Below are positions 9,031 through 17,600 of a stretch of 64,000 nucleotides of DNA, in pieces. Source of the DNA: Kumtagia ephedrae (GTDB lineage: Bacteria > Pseudomonadota > Alphaproteobacteria > Rhizobiales > Rhizobiaceae). The notes beneath the pieces were generated by a model, which had not been told where the DNA came from, did not search any database, and was given only the letters and a program-made list of their open reading frames with translations. The translations under genes were made by a program, and so were the position numbers. Numbering within the stretch: the first letter of the stretch is position 1; each line of letters starts with the position of its first letter. The DNA lies in NCBI RefSeq assembly GCF_003012745.1, contig NZ_PXYK01000018.1, forward strand, positions 62,001 through 126,000, written 5' to 3'.

Positions 9031-9513
9031 ATGTCACTCGGATTCAAGATATCCGGCCGCATCGCCAAGCCCGTCGACGAGGTGTTCGACGCCGTCGTCA
9101 ACCCCAGGAAGCTCAGCGGCTATTTCACCACGATCGGCGGCACCAGCGCGCCGCTGGTGGAAGGCACCACCGTCACCTGGTGGGGCGACATCCCGGTCGA
9201 GGTCGACGAGATCATGCCGGAGGAGCGCATCGTGCTGCGCTGGGACGCCGGCGTACCGGCCGGCGCACCGTCGTACAAGACGCGCATCGAGATGAAGTTC
9301 GATGCGCTCGACGACCGGTCCACCATGGTCACCATTGCCGAATCCGGCTGGGTCGAGGATGAGAACGGGCGCAGCAAGTCATACCTCAACTGCGAGGGCT
9401 GGACGCAGATGCTGTGCTGCATGAAGGCCTATCTCGAATACGGCATCAATTTGCGCGAGGGCTACTACCGCTCGGAGATGCGGGGCGAGCCGGCGCGCGA
9501 ACACAACATCTGA
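9031..9513 (+). CDS. SRPBCC (AHSA1-like) domain protein
   Basis: 160 residues forming a START/Bet v1-like fold: the N-terminal ISGRIAKPVDEVFDAVVNPRKL strand-helix start, WWGDIPVEVDEI in the middle, and a C-terminal helix around GWTQMLCCMKAYLEYG. Such proteins bind hydrophobic ligands; the substrate is unknown. The ATG at 9031 follows AAGAAGGAG with good spacing; the longer frame from 8974 would cover the operator and is rejected. It is first in a likely operon with the VOC and second SRPBCC genes and probably repressed by the divergent ArsR. Confidence 0.85.
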   Translation: MSLGFKISGRIAKPVDEVFDAVVNPRKLSGYFTTIGGTSAPLVEGTTVTWWGDIPVEVDEIMPEERIVLRWDAGVPAGAPSYKTRIEMKFDALDDRSTMVTIAESGWVEDENGRSKSYLNCEGWTQMLCCMKAYLEYGINLREGYYRSEMRGEPAREHNI

Positions 9514-9536
9514 GCATCGGCCGTCAGGAGGACATC

Positions 9537-9899
9537 ATGACCGCGACGATCACCGGCGGCATCAACATCGCCATGAAGGTGCCCAGCCATCAATACGAGG
9601 CGACCATCCGCTTCTACCGCGACGTGGTCGGCCTGAAGCCGTTCATCGACAAGGCGCCCGCTATCGGTTTCGAGCTGGGGCCGAACCGGCTGTGGATCGA
9701 CGAGGACCCGACCATGAGCCAGGCCGAGCTGTGGCTGGAGCTGTTCACCGACGATCACAAGGGCGCCCTCGACCATTTCGAGGCGGCGGGTGTCGTGCGC
9801 TGCGACGCGGTCGAGCCGCTCGGCGAAGGGTTCCGCGGCGGCTGGATCATGAATCCGGCCAACATCGTCCACATGGTGCGCCAACCCGACGCCTGGTGA
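9537..9899 (+). CDS. VOC-family (glyoxalase-like) protein
   Basis: 120 residues with a beta-alpha-beta-beta-beta VOC layout: INIAMKVPSHQYEATIRFYRDVVGL at the N-terminus (core FYRDVVGL near 30), ELWLELFTDD near 65, and GFRGGWIMNPANIVHMV at the end. It may be a metal-dependent dioxygenase, isomerase or resistance protein; the sequence does not decide. It follows the SRPBCC gene by 23 bases with a CAGGAGG ribosome site, so the two are probably co-transcribed. Confidence 0.82.
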   Translation: MTATITGGINIAMKVPSHQYEATIRFYRDVVGLKPFIDKAPAIGFELGPNRLWIDEDPTMSQAELWLELFTDDHKGALDHFEAAGVVRCDAVEPLGEGFRGGWIMNPANIVHMVRQPDAW

Positions 9900-9982
9900 G
9901 GCGCTCCTTGGGAGTCCGGCCAGGAGAACCACCGGACCGGCCCCTGCACCGGGGCCGCCGACACCACCGGATGGAGGAAGAG

Positions 9983-10450
9983 ATGAAATCGGAAAACACG
10001 CCAGTCGCGGTCGCCGAGATGCTGATCCGCAGGCCCGTCGAAACGGTCTTCGCAGCCTTCGTCGATCCGGCGATCACGACGAAATTCTGGTTCACCTACG
10101 GCAGCGCCCGGCTCGACAGCGGCGGGCCGGTCCGCTGGGACTGGGCGATGTACGGCGTTTCGGCGGACGTGCTCGTCGACGAGCTGGTTGCGAACGAGAA
10201 GATCCTGATGCGATGGGGCGATCCGGCGACCACGGCCGAATGGCGGTTCGACCCGCGGCCCGACGGCACAGCCTTCGTAAGCGTCCGCAACTGGGGCTTT
10301 GCCGGGGACGCCGAAAGCCGGGCCGGGCAGGCGATCGGCTCCACCGAAGGGTTCACGCTGGTGCTCGCCGGGGCCAAGGCCTGGCTGGAGCACGGGCTGG
10401 CGCTGGAACTGATCAGGGATCGTTATCCCGACGGACTGCCGAAAGAGTGA
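9983..10450 (+). CDS. Second SRPBCC domain protein
   Basis: 155 residues, also Bet v1-like: VAEMLIRRPVETVFAAFVDP near the start, TTKFWFTYGSARLDSG, PVRWDWAMYG, and a C-terminal helix LVLAGAKAWLEHGLAL. The ATG at 9983 follows GGAGGAAG. It lies 83 bases after the VOC gene, same strand, and completes an SRPBCC-VOC-SRPBCC unit facing ArsR. The substrate is unknown; the set suggests handling of a small hydrophobic or reactive compound. Confidence 0.82.
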   Translation: MKSENTPVAVAEMLIRRPVETVFAAFVDPAITTKFWFTYGSARLDSGGPVRWDWAMYGVSADVLVDELVANEKILMRWGDPATTAEWRFDPRPDGTAFVSVRNWGFAGDAESRAGQAIGSTEGFTLVLAGAKAWLEHGLALELIRDRYPDGLPKE

Positions 10451-10540
10451 TCTATCTATCGTCTGGTTGCCGCCGAAAGCCCCTCTCCGCGGATCAGCAG
10501 CATGATCCGGGCCGAGATGCCAAAGACGACGATCGCGCCT

Positions 10541-11572
10541 CTACCGCTCCGTCAGCTTGAGCTCGATGCGGCGGTTGCGGTTGCGCGCCTCGTCGCTGTC
10601 GCCTTCCTCGAGCGGCTGGTATTCGCCGAAGCCGGCGGCGACGAGGCGGTTGGCCGGCACGCCGTCGGCGATCAGGAACTTCACCACCGAGGTGGCACGC
10701 GCCGACGACAGCTCCCAGTTGTCGCGGTAGCGGCCGGTGCCGGACAGCGGCCGGTTGTCGGTGTGGCCGTCGACGCGCAGCACCCAGTTGATCTCCGGCG
10801 GGATCTCCTTCTGCAGCTCGATCAGCGCCTGGGCCAGCTTGGCCATCTCGGCGCGGCCGGCCTCGTTGATCACGTCGGAGCCGACCGGGAACAGCACTTC
10901 CGACTGGAAGACGAAGCGGTCGCCGACGATGCGGATGTTTTCCCGGTCCGAAAGAATCTCGCGCAGGCGGCCGAAGAAGTCCGAGCGGTAACGGTTAAGC
11001 TCCTGCACGCGCTGGGCGAGCGCGACGTTCAGCCGCCGGCCGAGATCGGCGATCTTGGTGTTGGATTCGCGGTCGCGCTGCTCGGAGACGTCGAGCGCCG
11101 ATTCGAGCGCGCCGATCTGCTTGCGCAGGGCGGCGATCTGCTGATTGAGCAATTCCACCTGCGAAAGCGCCTGCTGGCTGATCTGGCGCTGCTGATCCAG
11201 CTCGCCGGACAGCGTGCCGATGCGTGCGTCGGCGGCGGCACCCGCGCCGGCGCCGCGGTCGAGCAGCTGCTGCAGGCGCGATCGCTCGGATTCGGCGACG
11301 TCCAGCGAGGCGCGCAGGTTGAGCAGCTGGTCCTCGGCGTCCTGGGCGTTCGACTGCTCCAGAGCCAGCAGTTGCGTGAGCTCGTTGATCTGCGAGTTGA
11401 GGCGGCTGAGCACCTCGTCCTTGCCGGAGATCTCGCGGCTGAGCAGGAACTGCGCCAGCACGAACACCGACAGCAGGAACATGATGGCGAGCAGCAGCGT
11501 CGACAGCGCGTCGACGAAGCCCGGCCAGTAGTCGATGCGGCGGTCGCCGCGGCGGCCCCGCGCCAGCGCCAT
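10541..11572 (-). CDS. MotB/OmpA-like peptidoglycan-binding membrane protein
   Basis: 343 residues: one N-terminal membrane helix (about 18-43) carrying the plug-like FVDALSTLLLAIMFLL sequence with an Asp, a long coiled coil (about 50-190), and a C-terminal OmpA domain with LRVDGHTDNRP, NWELSSARA and NRRIELKL near the end. It is the stator B-type partner of the upstream MotA/ExbB-like protein, whose stop lies one base before its start. No flagellar genes are nearby, so a proton-channel envelope machine rather than a flagellar stator is more likely. Confidence 0.85.
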   Translation of the reverse strand: MALARGRRGDRRIDYWPGFVDALSTLLLAIMFLLSVFVLAQFLLSREISGKDEVLSRLNSQINELTQLLALEQSNAQDAEDQLLNLRASLDVAESERSRLQQLLDRGAGAGAAADARIGTLSGELDQQRQISQQALSQVELLNQQIAALRKQIGALESALDVSEQRDRESNTKIADLGRRLNVALAQRVQELNRYRSDFFGRLREILSDRENIRIVGDRFVFQSEVLFPVGSDVINEAGRAEMAKLAQALIELQKEIPPEINWVLRVDGHTDNRPLSGTGRYRDNWELSSARATSVVKFLIADGVPANRLVAAGFGEYQPLEEGDSDEARNRNRRIELKLTER

Positions 11573-11573
11573 G

Positions 11574-12593
11574 TCAGTTCAACTCCCGGTTCTTCAGCGC
11601 CTCGGCGATCTTGTCGAGCGTGGCGCGCAGCGCCTTCTGCTCCTGCGACTGCGCCTCCACCCAGTCGCGCATGATCTGCTGCTCGCTGCGCATGTTCTTG
11701 ACCAGGCCGGAAATGCCGTCGGCGAGGTTGGCCATGGCGGTGGCGACGCGCGGATTGGCGCCGCCGTTCTCCTGCAGCGCGCGCAGCCGCTCGCCGAGCG
11801 CCTTGAGCTCGTCGGCCGTGCCGGCGCGCGCCGGGTCGGGCACGCCGGCGATGTCGGAGGAGAGGTCGGTCACCGAGGACAGCCAGTTCTCCAGCTCGGT
11901 GTAGAAGCGCGTCTGCGCGCGGCCCGCCTGCAGGTCGAGGAAGCCGAGGATGAGCGAGCCGGAGAGACCGAACAGCGAGGAGGAGAAGGCCGTGCCCATG
12001 CCTGACAGCGGCGCCGACAGGCCGGACTTGAGGGCGTCGAGCACGGCGGCGGCATCGCCCGTGCCCGGATCGAGCGACTGGATGGTGTCGCTGATCGAGC
12101 CGATCGTCTCGAGCAGGCCCCAGAAGGTGCCGAGCAGGCCGAGGAAGACGAGCAGGCCGACCAGGTAGCGCGACACGTCGCGGCTCTCGTCGAGACGGTT
12201 GGCGATCGAGTCCAGCATGGTTCGCATCGAGCTCGTCGACAGCGCCATCGAGGACGAGCGGCCGAGCAGCGCCTTCATCGGCGCCAGTAGCACCGGCTCG
12301 CTGGTCTCGGAGCCAGCGCGGAAGGAATTGACCCACTGGATCTCGCGGAAAAGCCGGACGACCTGGCCGAAGGCGAGCAGGATGCCGACGAGAAGAACGC
12401 CGGCGATGAGGCCATTGAGACCGGGATTGGAGGCGAAGGCGGAACCGATCTGCCGGGCCAGGATCGCCGCGATGAAGGCGACGATTGCCAGAAAGATCAC
12501 CATGGACAGCAGGGCCATCCGGGGGCTGGACAGCTTGTAGGGGTCGTATCCTTCCGCCGCCTCGCCAGTCCGGAAATTCTTCAAGAACGTCAT
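11574..12593 (-). CDS. MotA/TolQ/ExbB-like proton channel protein
   Basis: 339 residues. Membrane helices lie at about 28-50, 60-80, 140-165 (LVGLLVFLGLLGTFWGLLETIG, helix core) and 190-220, with the family LGTFWGL and SGMGTAFSSSLFGLSGS segments; the C-terminus is a cytoplasmic coiled coil. Start at 12593 (MTFLKNF); the much longer open frame upstream overlaps the FAD-protein gene and is a shadow. It is translationally coupled to the MotB-like gene. Rhizobial annotations call it a flagellar motor or biopolymer transport protein; its cargo is not known. Confidence 0.83.
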   Translation of the reverse strand: MTFLKNFRTGEAAEGYDPYKLSSPRMALLSMVIFLAIVAFIAAILARQIGSAFASNPGLNGLIAGVLLVGILLAFGQVVRLFREIQWVNSFRAGSETSEPVLLAPMKALLGRSSSMALSTSSMRTMLDSIANRLDESRDVSRYLVGLLVFLGLLGTFWGLLETIGSISDTIQSLDPGTGDAAAVLDALKSGLSAPLSGMGTAFSSSLFGLSGSLILGFLDLQAGRAQTRFYTELENWLSSVTDLSSDIAGVPDPARAGTADELKALGERLRALQENGGANPRVATAMANLADGISGLVKNMRSEQQIMRDWVEAQSQEQKALRATLDKIAEALKNRELN

Positions 12594-12742
12594 TCCGTGC
12601 CCGATTCCTGCCCGCTTCCTGTCGCGCGGGACTCTAAACGGAAATGTGACGAAAATGGAAGGCACGCGGGGCAAGGAATGCCGGGGAGGGCCGTCTTTCT
12701 GCTGGCAGCGGGCCGCCGGGTTCGGCCGCCGGTCGGCAATCG

Positions 12743-14158
12743 CTATCCGGCGCGCCGAACGGAGGCGGCCGCCATCCGCGCGACCTCGGCGGCAACGCGC
12801 TCGGCGTGCCGGGTCACCTGCGGCAGGCCCATGAGTTCTCCGACGGTCGCGCGTGCCAGCGGACCCGCGACGAACAGGTTGGGGAGCTCTCGGCCGTGCC
12901 TGTCGATGGCGCGGGCTGACCCGGATACGTCCAGGCCGAGCCGCAATGCATCGACGCGGACATTGCCTCGCGCCGCCAGGCTCGCAATCGCGGGATTGCT
13001 GTCGGTGACCGTGCCGTGGTCCGGCCCGGTGGTCACGGCGATGCAGTCGAAGCGTTGGTGCTCCGCCGATGGCGCGCCGCGCAGGCGATAGCCGATCTCG
13101 AAGCCCATGCCGTGCCGTTCGGCGGACAGCAGCCGGCCCGCCGCCACGGTGAGCGTGCCGTCGGCGATACGGCGATCGGCCACGGCGACGACCTGTGGCG
13201 CGGCGCGGTAGCGGTGCACGTCCCAGAAGACGCGCAGATGGCGCACCAGCCGCGCCCTCTCGGCCTGGGCGAGTGCCGACCAGATCGCCGGCGCCTGCTC
13301 GCGCAACGCGTCGAAGACGGCGTGCCAGGTGATGCCCTCGCCGGCGGCCGCCGCCACCTCGCGGCGGATCCTGCGCAGCAATGCGAGTGCGGTGCGCGCC
13401 GGCAGGCTGGAAAAGTCGCCGCGTGGCTCCGCCGGCGTCACGGCGTGGCCGCGCGAGCGCAGGCCGCGGCGCGAAAGCGCCAGGATGCGGCCGCGATGGC
13501 CCGCCGAATCGAGCGACGCAATGGCGTCGGCGGCCGTCAGCCCGTTGCCGATCAGCAATACACGGTCGTCCGGAGCGATCGATCCGAGGCCGCAACTGCC
13601 ATGGATATCGGCGACGAAGCCCGGCAGTCCGGCCAGTTGCCGCAGAGGCCGGGGAACTGCGGGGGCCGGATGGCTTGTCGCCAACACGAGGATATCGGCG
13701 GAGATGTCCGCCCCATGTGCGAGGGTCAGTTGGAAGCGCCCCGGCCGCTCGTCGATCGACACCACCTCGTCCCGGACATGGGCGATGGCGCCGCTCGCCA
13801 GCAACGGGTCGAGCTGTTCGGCGACATAGCGGCCGAAGACATGGCGGCGCGGGTAGGCAAGGCCTTCGCCCGTGATTGCCTCCGGATCGTCCGCAAGTGC
13901 GTGGGTCGCTGCGAGCCAGTCCGCGAAATGCGACGGTGCGTCGGAAAAGAGGCTCATCCGGCCGGCCGGCACGTTGATCCTGTGCACCGGGTCGTGCGTC
14001 GAATAGGCCAGCCCGCCGCCAAGCCGGCCGCGCGGCTCGACGACCAGGACGCGCGGCGCACCGACGGCAAACGCTCTTGCGAGGTGAAATGCGACGGCGG
14101 CTCCGGTATAGCCGCCGCCGACGATGACGACGGTCGGGACCTGCTCTGCAGGAGCCAT
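12743..14158 (-). CDS. FAD/NAD(P)-binding oxidoreductase
   Basis: 471 residues with a dinucleotide fold at the start (VVIVGGGYTGAAVAFHLA, GGGxxG near residues 14-19), LGGGLAYST near 46, an internal second nucleotide site (VLLIGNGLTAADAI near 195) and a C-terminal VAGPLARATVGELMGLPQV closing segment. It fits the family of lone FAD/NAD(P)-binding proteins found in sulfur-scavenging clusters. Its start overlaps the ssuD stop (TGATG), so the two are translationally coupled. Role inferred: redox partner or product-processing enzyme for sulfonate oxidation; it does not look like an SsuE-type NAD(P)H:FMN reductase. Confidence 0.8.
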   Translation of the reverse strand: MAPAEQVPTVVIVGGGYTGAAVAFHLARAFAVGAPRVLVVEPRGRLGGGLAYSTHDPVHRINVPAGRMSLFSDAPSHFADWLAATHALADDPEAITGEGLAYPRRHVFGRYVAEQLDPLLASGAIAHVRDEVVSIDERPGRFQLTLAHGADISADILVLATSHPAPAVPRPLRQLAGLPGFVADIHGSCGLGSIAPDDRVLLIGNGLTAADAIASLDSAGHRGRILALSRRGLRSRGHAVTPAEPRGDFSSLPARTALALLRRIRREVAAAAGEGITWHAVFDALREQAPAIWSALAQAERARLVRHLRVFWDVHRYRAAPQVVAVADRRIADGTLTVAAGRLLSAERHGMGFEIGYRLRGAPSAEHQRFDCIAVTTGPDHGTVTDSNPAIASLAARGNVRVDALRLGLDVSGSARAIDRHGRELPNLFVAGPLARATVGELMGLPQVTRHAERVAAEVARMAAASVRRAG

Positions 14159-15330
14159 CAGCTTGCGCCGACCCTCTTCGCCGGCCGGTGGTCTCCCGCG
14201 ATGGTCTCGCCGAACGGCCCGGTGTTCACCGAATTGCCGCGTTGCGGGATCGGATGATCGAGCGGCAGGTTCGGCAGGACGAGTTCGCCGAAGCGATAGG
14301 CCTCTTCCAGATGCGGGTAGCCCGACAGGATGAAGGTGTCGATGCCGATCCGGCGATATTCGTCGATCCGCTCGGCAACCGTATCCGGATCGCCGACCAG
14401 CGCCGTGCCGGCGCCGCCGCGCACCAGGCCGACGCCGGCCCAGAGATTCGGCGAGACTTCGAGCTTGTCGCGGCGCCCGCCATGCAGGCGGCTCATGCGT
14501 GCCTGGCCGACGGAATCCATGCGGGCGAACACCGCCTGGGCGGAGGCGATCGTCGCATCGTCGAGGCGGCTGATCAATTCATCAGCGGCTGCCCAGGCGG
14601 CCTCATTGGTCTCGCGCACGATCACGTGCAGGCGGATGCCGAAGGAGACATTGCGTCCCTTCTTCTGCGCCAGCTCCCGCACCGTTTCGAGCTTGCGCGC
14701 CACGTCGGCCGGCGGCTCGCCCCAGGTCAGGTACTTGTCGATCTGCTCGGCCGCGACGTCGTTGGCCTCCGGGGAGGAGCCGCCGAAATAGAGGGGTGGG
14801 TGTGGCGTCTGGTGCGGCGCAAAGAGCAGCCTGCCGTCCTCGATGCGGAAGTGCTTGCCGGTATGCTCCACGGTCTCGCCGCGCAGCACCGCCTTGTAGA
14901 TGTCGAGGAACTCGCGCGTCACTTCGTATCGCTCGGCATGGCTGAGGAAGATGCCGTCGCCCTTGTTCTCCTGCGGATCGCCGCCGGTGACGACGTTGAT
15001 CAGCAGCCGGCCCTCGGAGATGCGGTCGAGCGTCGCGGTCATGCGCGCCGCGAGCGTTGGCGACTGCAGGCCGGGGCGCACCGCCACGAGGAAGCGCAGG
15101 CGCTTCGTCAGGGGAGCCAGCGCGGACGCGATCACCCAGCTGTCCTCGCAACTGCGGCCCGTCGGCAGCAAGGCGCCGTAATAGCCAAGCGAGTCCGCCG
15201 CCTGGGCGATCTGGGTGAGGTATGGCAGGTCTACGGCCCGGCCGCCTTCGGACGTCCCGAGATAGCGGCTGTCGCCATGGGTGGGCAGGAACCACAGGAC
15301 TTTGATACGTTCTGGAAAGTCTGTACTCAC
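14158..15330 (-). CDS. ssuD: FMN-dependent alkanesulfonate monooxygenase
   Basis: 390-residue bacterial luciferase-like (LLM) monooxygenase that releases sulfite from alkanesulfonates using FMNH2 and O2. Clear SsuD features are [15 protein letters not shown] at the N-terminus, [16 protein letters not shown] (core [10 protein letters not shown]), [15 protein letters not shown], a late [16 protein letters not shown] segment and the R/H-rich active-site region. The start is GTG at 15330 with GGAG six bases upstream. It is preceded by 210 non-coding bases with an AT-rich patch, so it probably has its own promoter, and overlaps the FAD gene downstream. Confidence 0.93.
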   Translation of the reverse strand: MSTDFPERIKVLWFLPTHGDSRYLGTSEGGRAVDLPYLTQIAQAADSLGYYGALLPTGRSCEDSWVIASALAPLTKRLRFLVAVRPGLQSPTLAARMTATLDRISEGRLLINVVTGGDPQENKGDGIFLSHAERYEVTREFLDIYKAVLRGETVEHTGKHFRIEDGRLLFAPHQTPHPPLYFGGSSPEANDVAAEQIDKYLTWGEPPADVARKLETVRELAQKKGRNVSFGIRLHVIVRETNEAAWAAADELISRLDDATIASAQAVFARMDSVGQARMSRLHGGRRDKLEVSPNLWAGVGLVRGGAGTALVGDPDTVAERIDEYRRIGIDTFILSGYPHLEEAYRFGELVLPNLPLDHPIPQRGNSVNTGPFGETIAGDHRPAKRVGAS

Positions 15331-15400
15331 AGGAGTCTCCGCATCCGCGCCGGGCGCCTATTCCGGCGCACACTAACCGTCGTCCGGGGACTTCCAGAAG

Positions 15401-15435
15401 GCAAAAAATATTAATTCCATAAATCAGGTAGAAAA
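15401..15435 (-). promoter_or_regulatory. AT-rich putative promoter of ssuD
   Basis: A sharply AT-rich patch (minus strand TTTATGGAATTAATATTTTTTGCC in part) lies about 70-105 bases before the ssuD GTG start. Base composition contrasts with the GC-rich surroundings and a GGAATT sequence recurs before the DszA-like gene. A sulfur-starvation regulator site is possible but not demonstrated. Confidence 0.3.
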
Positions 15436-15487
15436 TGACGACTTTTCTCCGGCGTCGGGGCCGGAGAGTGGAGTCAAGGCGATGCCG

Positions 15488-15524
15488 GCGCAGCCGGGAC
15501 GATGCCGGCTCGTCCCGGCTGCGC
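15488..15524 (-). terminator. 15-bp perfect inverted repeat after the DszC/SfnB-like gene
   Basis: GCGCAGCCGGGACGA and its exact complement flank a seven-base loop, 17 bases beyond the stop of the frameshifted flavoenzyme gene. There is no U-run on the minus-strand RNA, so it may be a weak or Rho-assisted terminator or an mRNA 3'-end stabiliser dividing the cluster into two transcription units. Confidence 0.5.
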
Positions 15525-15540
15525 GGCGCTGTTTTCCAGC

Positions 15541-16774
15541 TCAGCCCGCCTTGGCGAGACCGATGCGCCATTGATAGGGCGGCGGTGTGCCGTTGACGGC
15601 GTAGTCGCCGACGATGCGGTCCTTGTAGATGCGCGGATTGTGCGACGACAGCGTGCGCGCGTTGCGCCAGTGGCGGTCGAGCGCCAGCGGCTTGCGCGTC
15701 GCCGACGCGCCGAGCGTGTCGAAGGCGATGGTGGCGGATTCCAGGATCAGATCGGTGACGATGTTCAGCGCCTGCGAGGTCTCCAGCTCCGCGAGCGCGT
15801 TGGCACGCTCCTCCGCCTCCGCGTCCCCGGCGAAATGCGCCTGGAAGGCGCGCTCGATGGCACGCCCGACCTGCAGCACGATTGCGCCGGCGGCGTAGGC
15901 GTTGCTGCGGATGCGGCCGACGACCTGCAGCACCTGCGGGTCCTGACTGGAGCGCGAGCCAGCGCCGTTCGTATAGGTGCGTGTCCGCTTCGCCACCTGC
16001 GCCGCCGTCTCGGTGGTGATCGCCCGACCGATGCCGGCCAGCGTCGCCAGATGGACGGCCTGGTAGAAGGCCGCGCCGTAACGGAACTTGTCGTCGTCGA
16101 CCACGACATCGCCGGGATCGACCACGGCGCCGCTGAAGGTGGTCGTGCCGCTCGCCGTGAGGACCTGGCCGAAGCCGTCCCAGTCGTCGATCACGTTGAC
16201 GGCCGGGTCGTCGCGGCGCACCTGCACGGCGATGCCCTTGCCGTCCAGCCCGGTTGCGCCGACATCGATCCAGTCGGCGAACAGCGAGCCGGTGGTGTAG
16301 TACTTCGTGCCCTCCAGCAGCAGCCTGCCGTCCTTCTCGTGGATGCGGGTGGAGAAGGCCTCCTGACTGGCATTGCCGATTTCGGTCCAGGCATTGCCGG
16401 CGATCTCGCCGCGCGCGATCCGTTCGGTCCAGCGCCTGCGGTCCGGCCCCTCGGTCTTGCTGACGACGTCCTCGACGAAGCCGAAATGGCCGCGCAGCGC
16501 CTGGGTGATGTTTTGAATCGGCTTCCGACAGCTCGACAAGGATGTTGAGAAGCTCGGGAATGGTGGCGCCGAAGCCGCCTTCGACCTGCGGCACGCGGAG
16601 CGCCCCGAGGCCCGCCTGCTTCAGCCTGCCGATTTCTTCCACCGGCAGGCCGCGACGAAGCTCGCGGTCGATCGCTCCCGCGGCGATCTCGGCGAACAGC
16701 GGACGGAACCGGTCCGCGAGGCTTTCGTAGCGCGCGCTCGGTCCTTCGCCCCAGGCGAGGTCGATCTGAGACAT
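15541..16774 (-). pseudogene. DszC/SfnB-like acyl-CoA-dehydrogenase-type flavin monooxygenase, frameshifted
   Basis: The N-terminal 85 or so residues (MSQIDLAWGEGPSARYESL... to LVELSEADS) lie in one frame and the rest (NITQALRGHFGFVEDVVS... to the stop at 15541) in another. The break falls in an A4 run on the minus strand at 16511-16514: removing one A restores a 410-residue protein that begins after an AGGAAGAGGA ribosome site. The C-terminal LDRHWRNARTLSSHNPRIYK signature is typical of the DszC/SfnB group, FMNH2-dependent oxygenases of organosulfur compounds. It lies 34 bases after livF. Either a real recent inactivation or a base-calling error. Confidence 0.85.
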
Positions 16775-16808
16775 GGTGTCCTCTTCCTATGAATGCTGGT
16801 GAGTTCGT

Positions 16809-17579
16809 TCAGTGGACGACGTTCGACTTCGCTCCGCCGAGGTAGAAATCGTGCACGTCGTCGCGCGCGCGCAGTTCCTCCGCGGTACCCGAAAGCGCGA
16901 CCTTGCCCATTTCCAGGATGTAGCCGTGGTCGGCGTATTTCAGCGCGAGATTGGCATTCTGCTCGGCCAGCAGGAAGCTGACGCCCGACTGCGTGTTGAG
17001 GGTGCGGATGATCTCGAATATCTCATGCACGATGATCGGCGCCAGACCCATCGACGGCTCGTCGAGCAGCACCAGCTTCGGCTTCGTCATCAGCGCCCGA
17101 CCGATCGCCACCATCTGCTGCTCGCCGCCGGAAGTCAGCCCGGCCTTGGTCCGGCGCTTCTGCTTCAGCCGCGGGAACCAGGCATAGATCTGCTCCAGGC
17201 TTTCGTTCAGTGCGGAGCGAGACGGCCGGCGCGCGAAGGCGCCGGCAAGCACGTTCTCCTCGACGGTCAATTGCGGGAAGACATGGCGGCCTTCCAGAAC
17301 CTGCACGATGCCGCGGGTGACGAGGCGCGAGGCCGAGAGGTCGCCGACGTCTTCGCCCCGCCAGCGGATGTCGCCCTTGCTGACGCGCCCGCGGGCGGGA
17401 CCGAGGAGGTTGGATATCGCCTTCAGCGTCGTGGTCTTGCCCGCGCCGTTGGCGCCGAGGAGGGCGACGATGCTGCCCTCCTCGACCTTGAGCGAGACGT
17501 CCCGCACGGCCAGGATCGCCTGACCATAGAGCGCTTCCACGTTGCGGACTTCGAGGAAGCCTGGCTTCTCAGCGGTCAT
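16809..17579 (-). CDS. HAAT ABC transporter ATP-binding protein (LivF type)
   Basis: 256 residues. Walker A GANGAGKT at 42-49, signature SGGEQQM, Walker B LVLLDEPSMGLAP and the AEQNANLAL H-loop region of LivF proteins. Energises a branched-chain amino acid type importer. It follows the binding-protein gene by 21 bases and precedes the DszC/SfnB-like gene by 34. Because the flanking genes are organosulfur oxygenases, the substrate is more likely a sulfur compound than an amino acid (inference). Confidence 0.9.
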   Translation of the reverse strand: MTAEKPGFLEVRNVEALYGQAILAVRDVSLKVEEGSIVALLGANGAGKTTTLKAISNLLGPARGRVSKGDIRWRGEDVGDLSASRLVTRGIVQVLEGRHVFPQLTVEENVLAGAFARRPSRSALNESLEQIYAWFPRLKQKRRTKAGLTSGGEQQMVAIGRALMTKPKLVLLDEPSMGLAPIIVHEIFEIIRTLNTQSGVSFLLAEQNANLALKYADHGYILEMGKVALSGTAEELRARDDVHDFYLGGAKSNVVH

Positions 17580-17600
17580 GGCCGTTCGATCCCCTGCGGT

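Noticed and set aside
12594-13595. Long N-terminal extension of the MotA/ExbB-like gene (to 13595)
   Set aside because: It overlaps the FAD-protein gene, is Arg-rich and has no family match; MTFLKNF at 12593 is the natural start.
14603-16774. A 723-codon open frame through the SfnB-like and SsuD genes
   Set aside because: Only its first part is real; beyond the A4 run it is a shadow in high-GC DNA, with no family match and overlapping two recognised genes.
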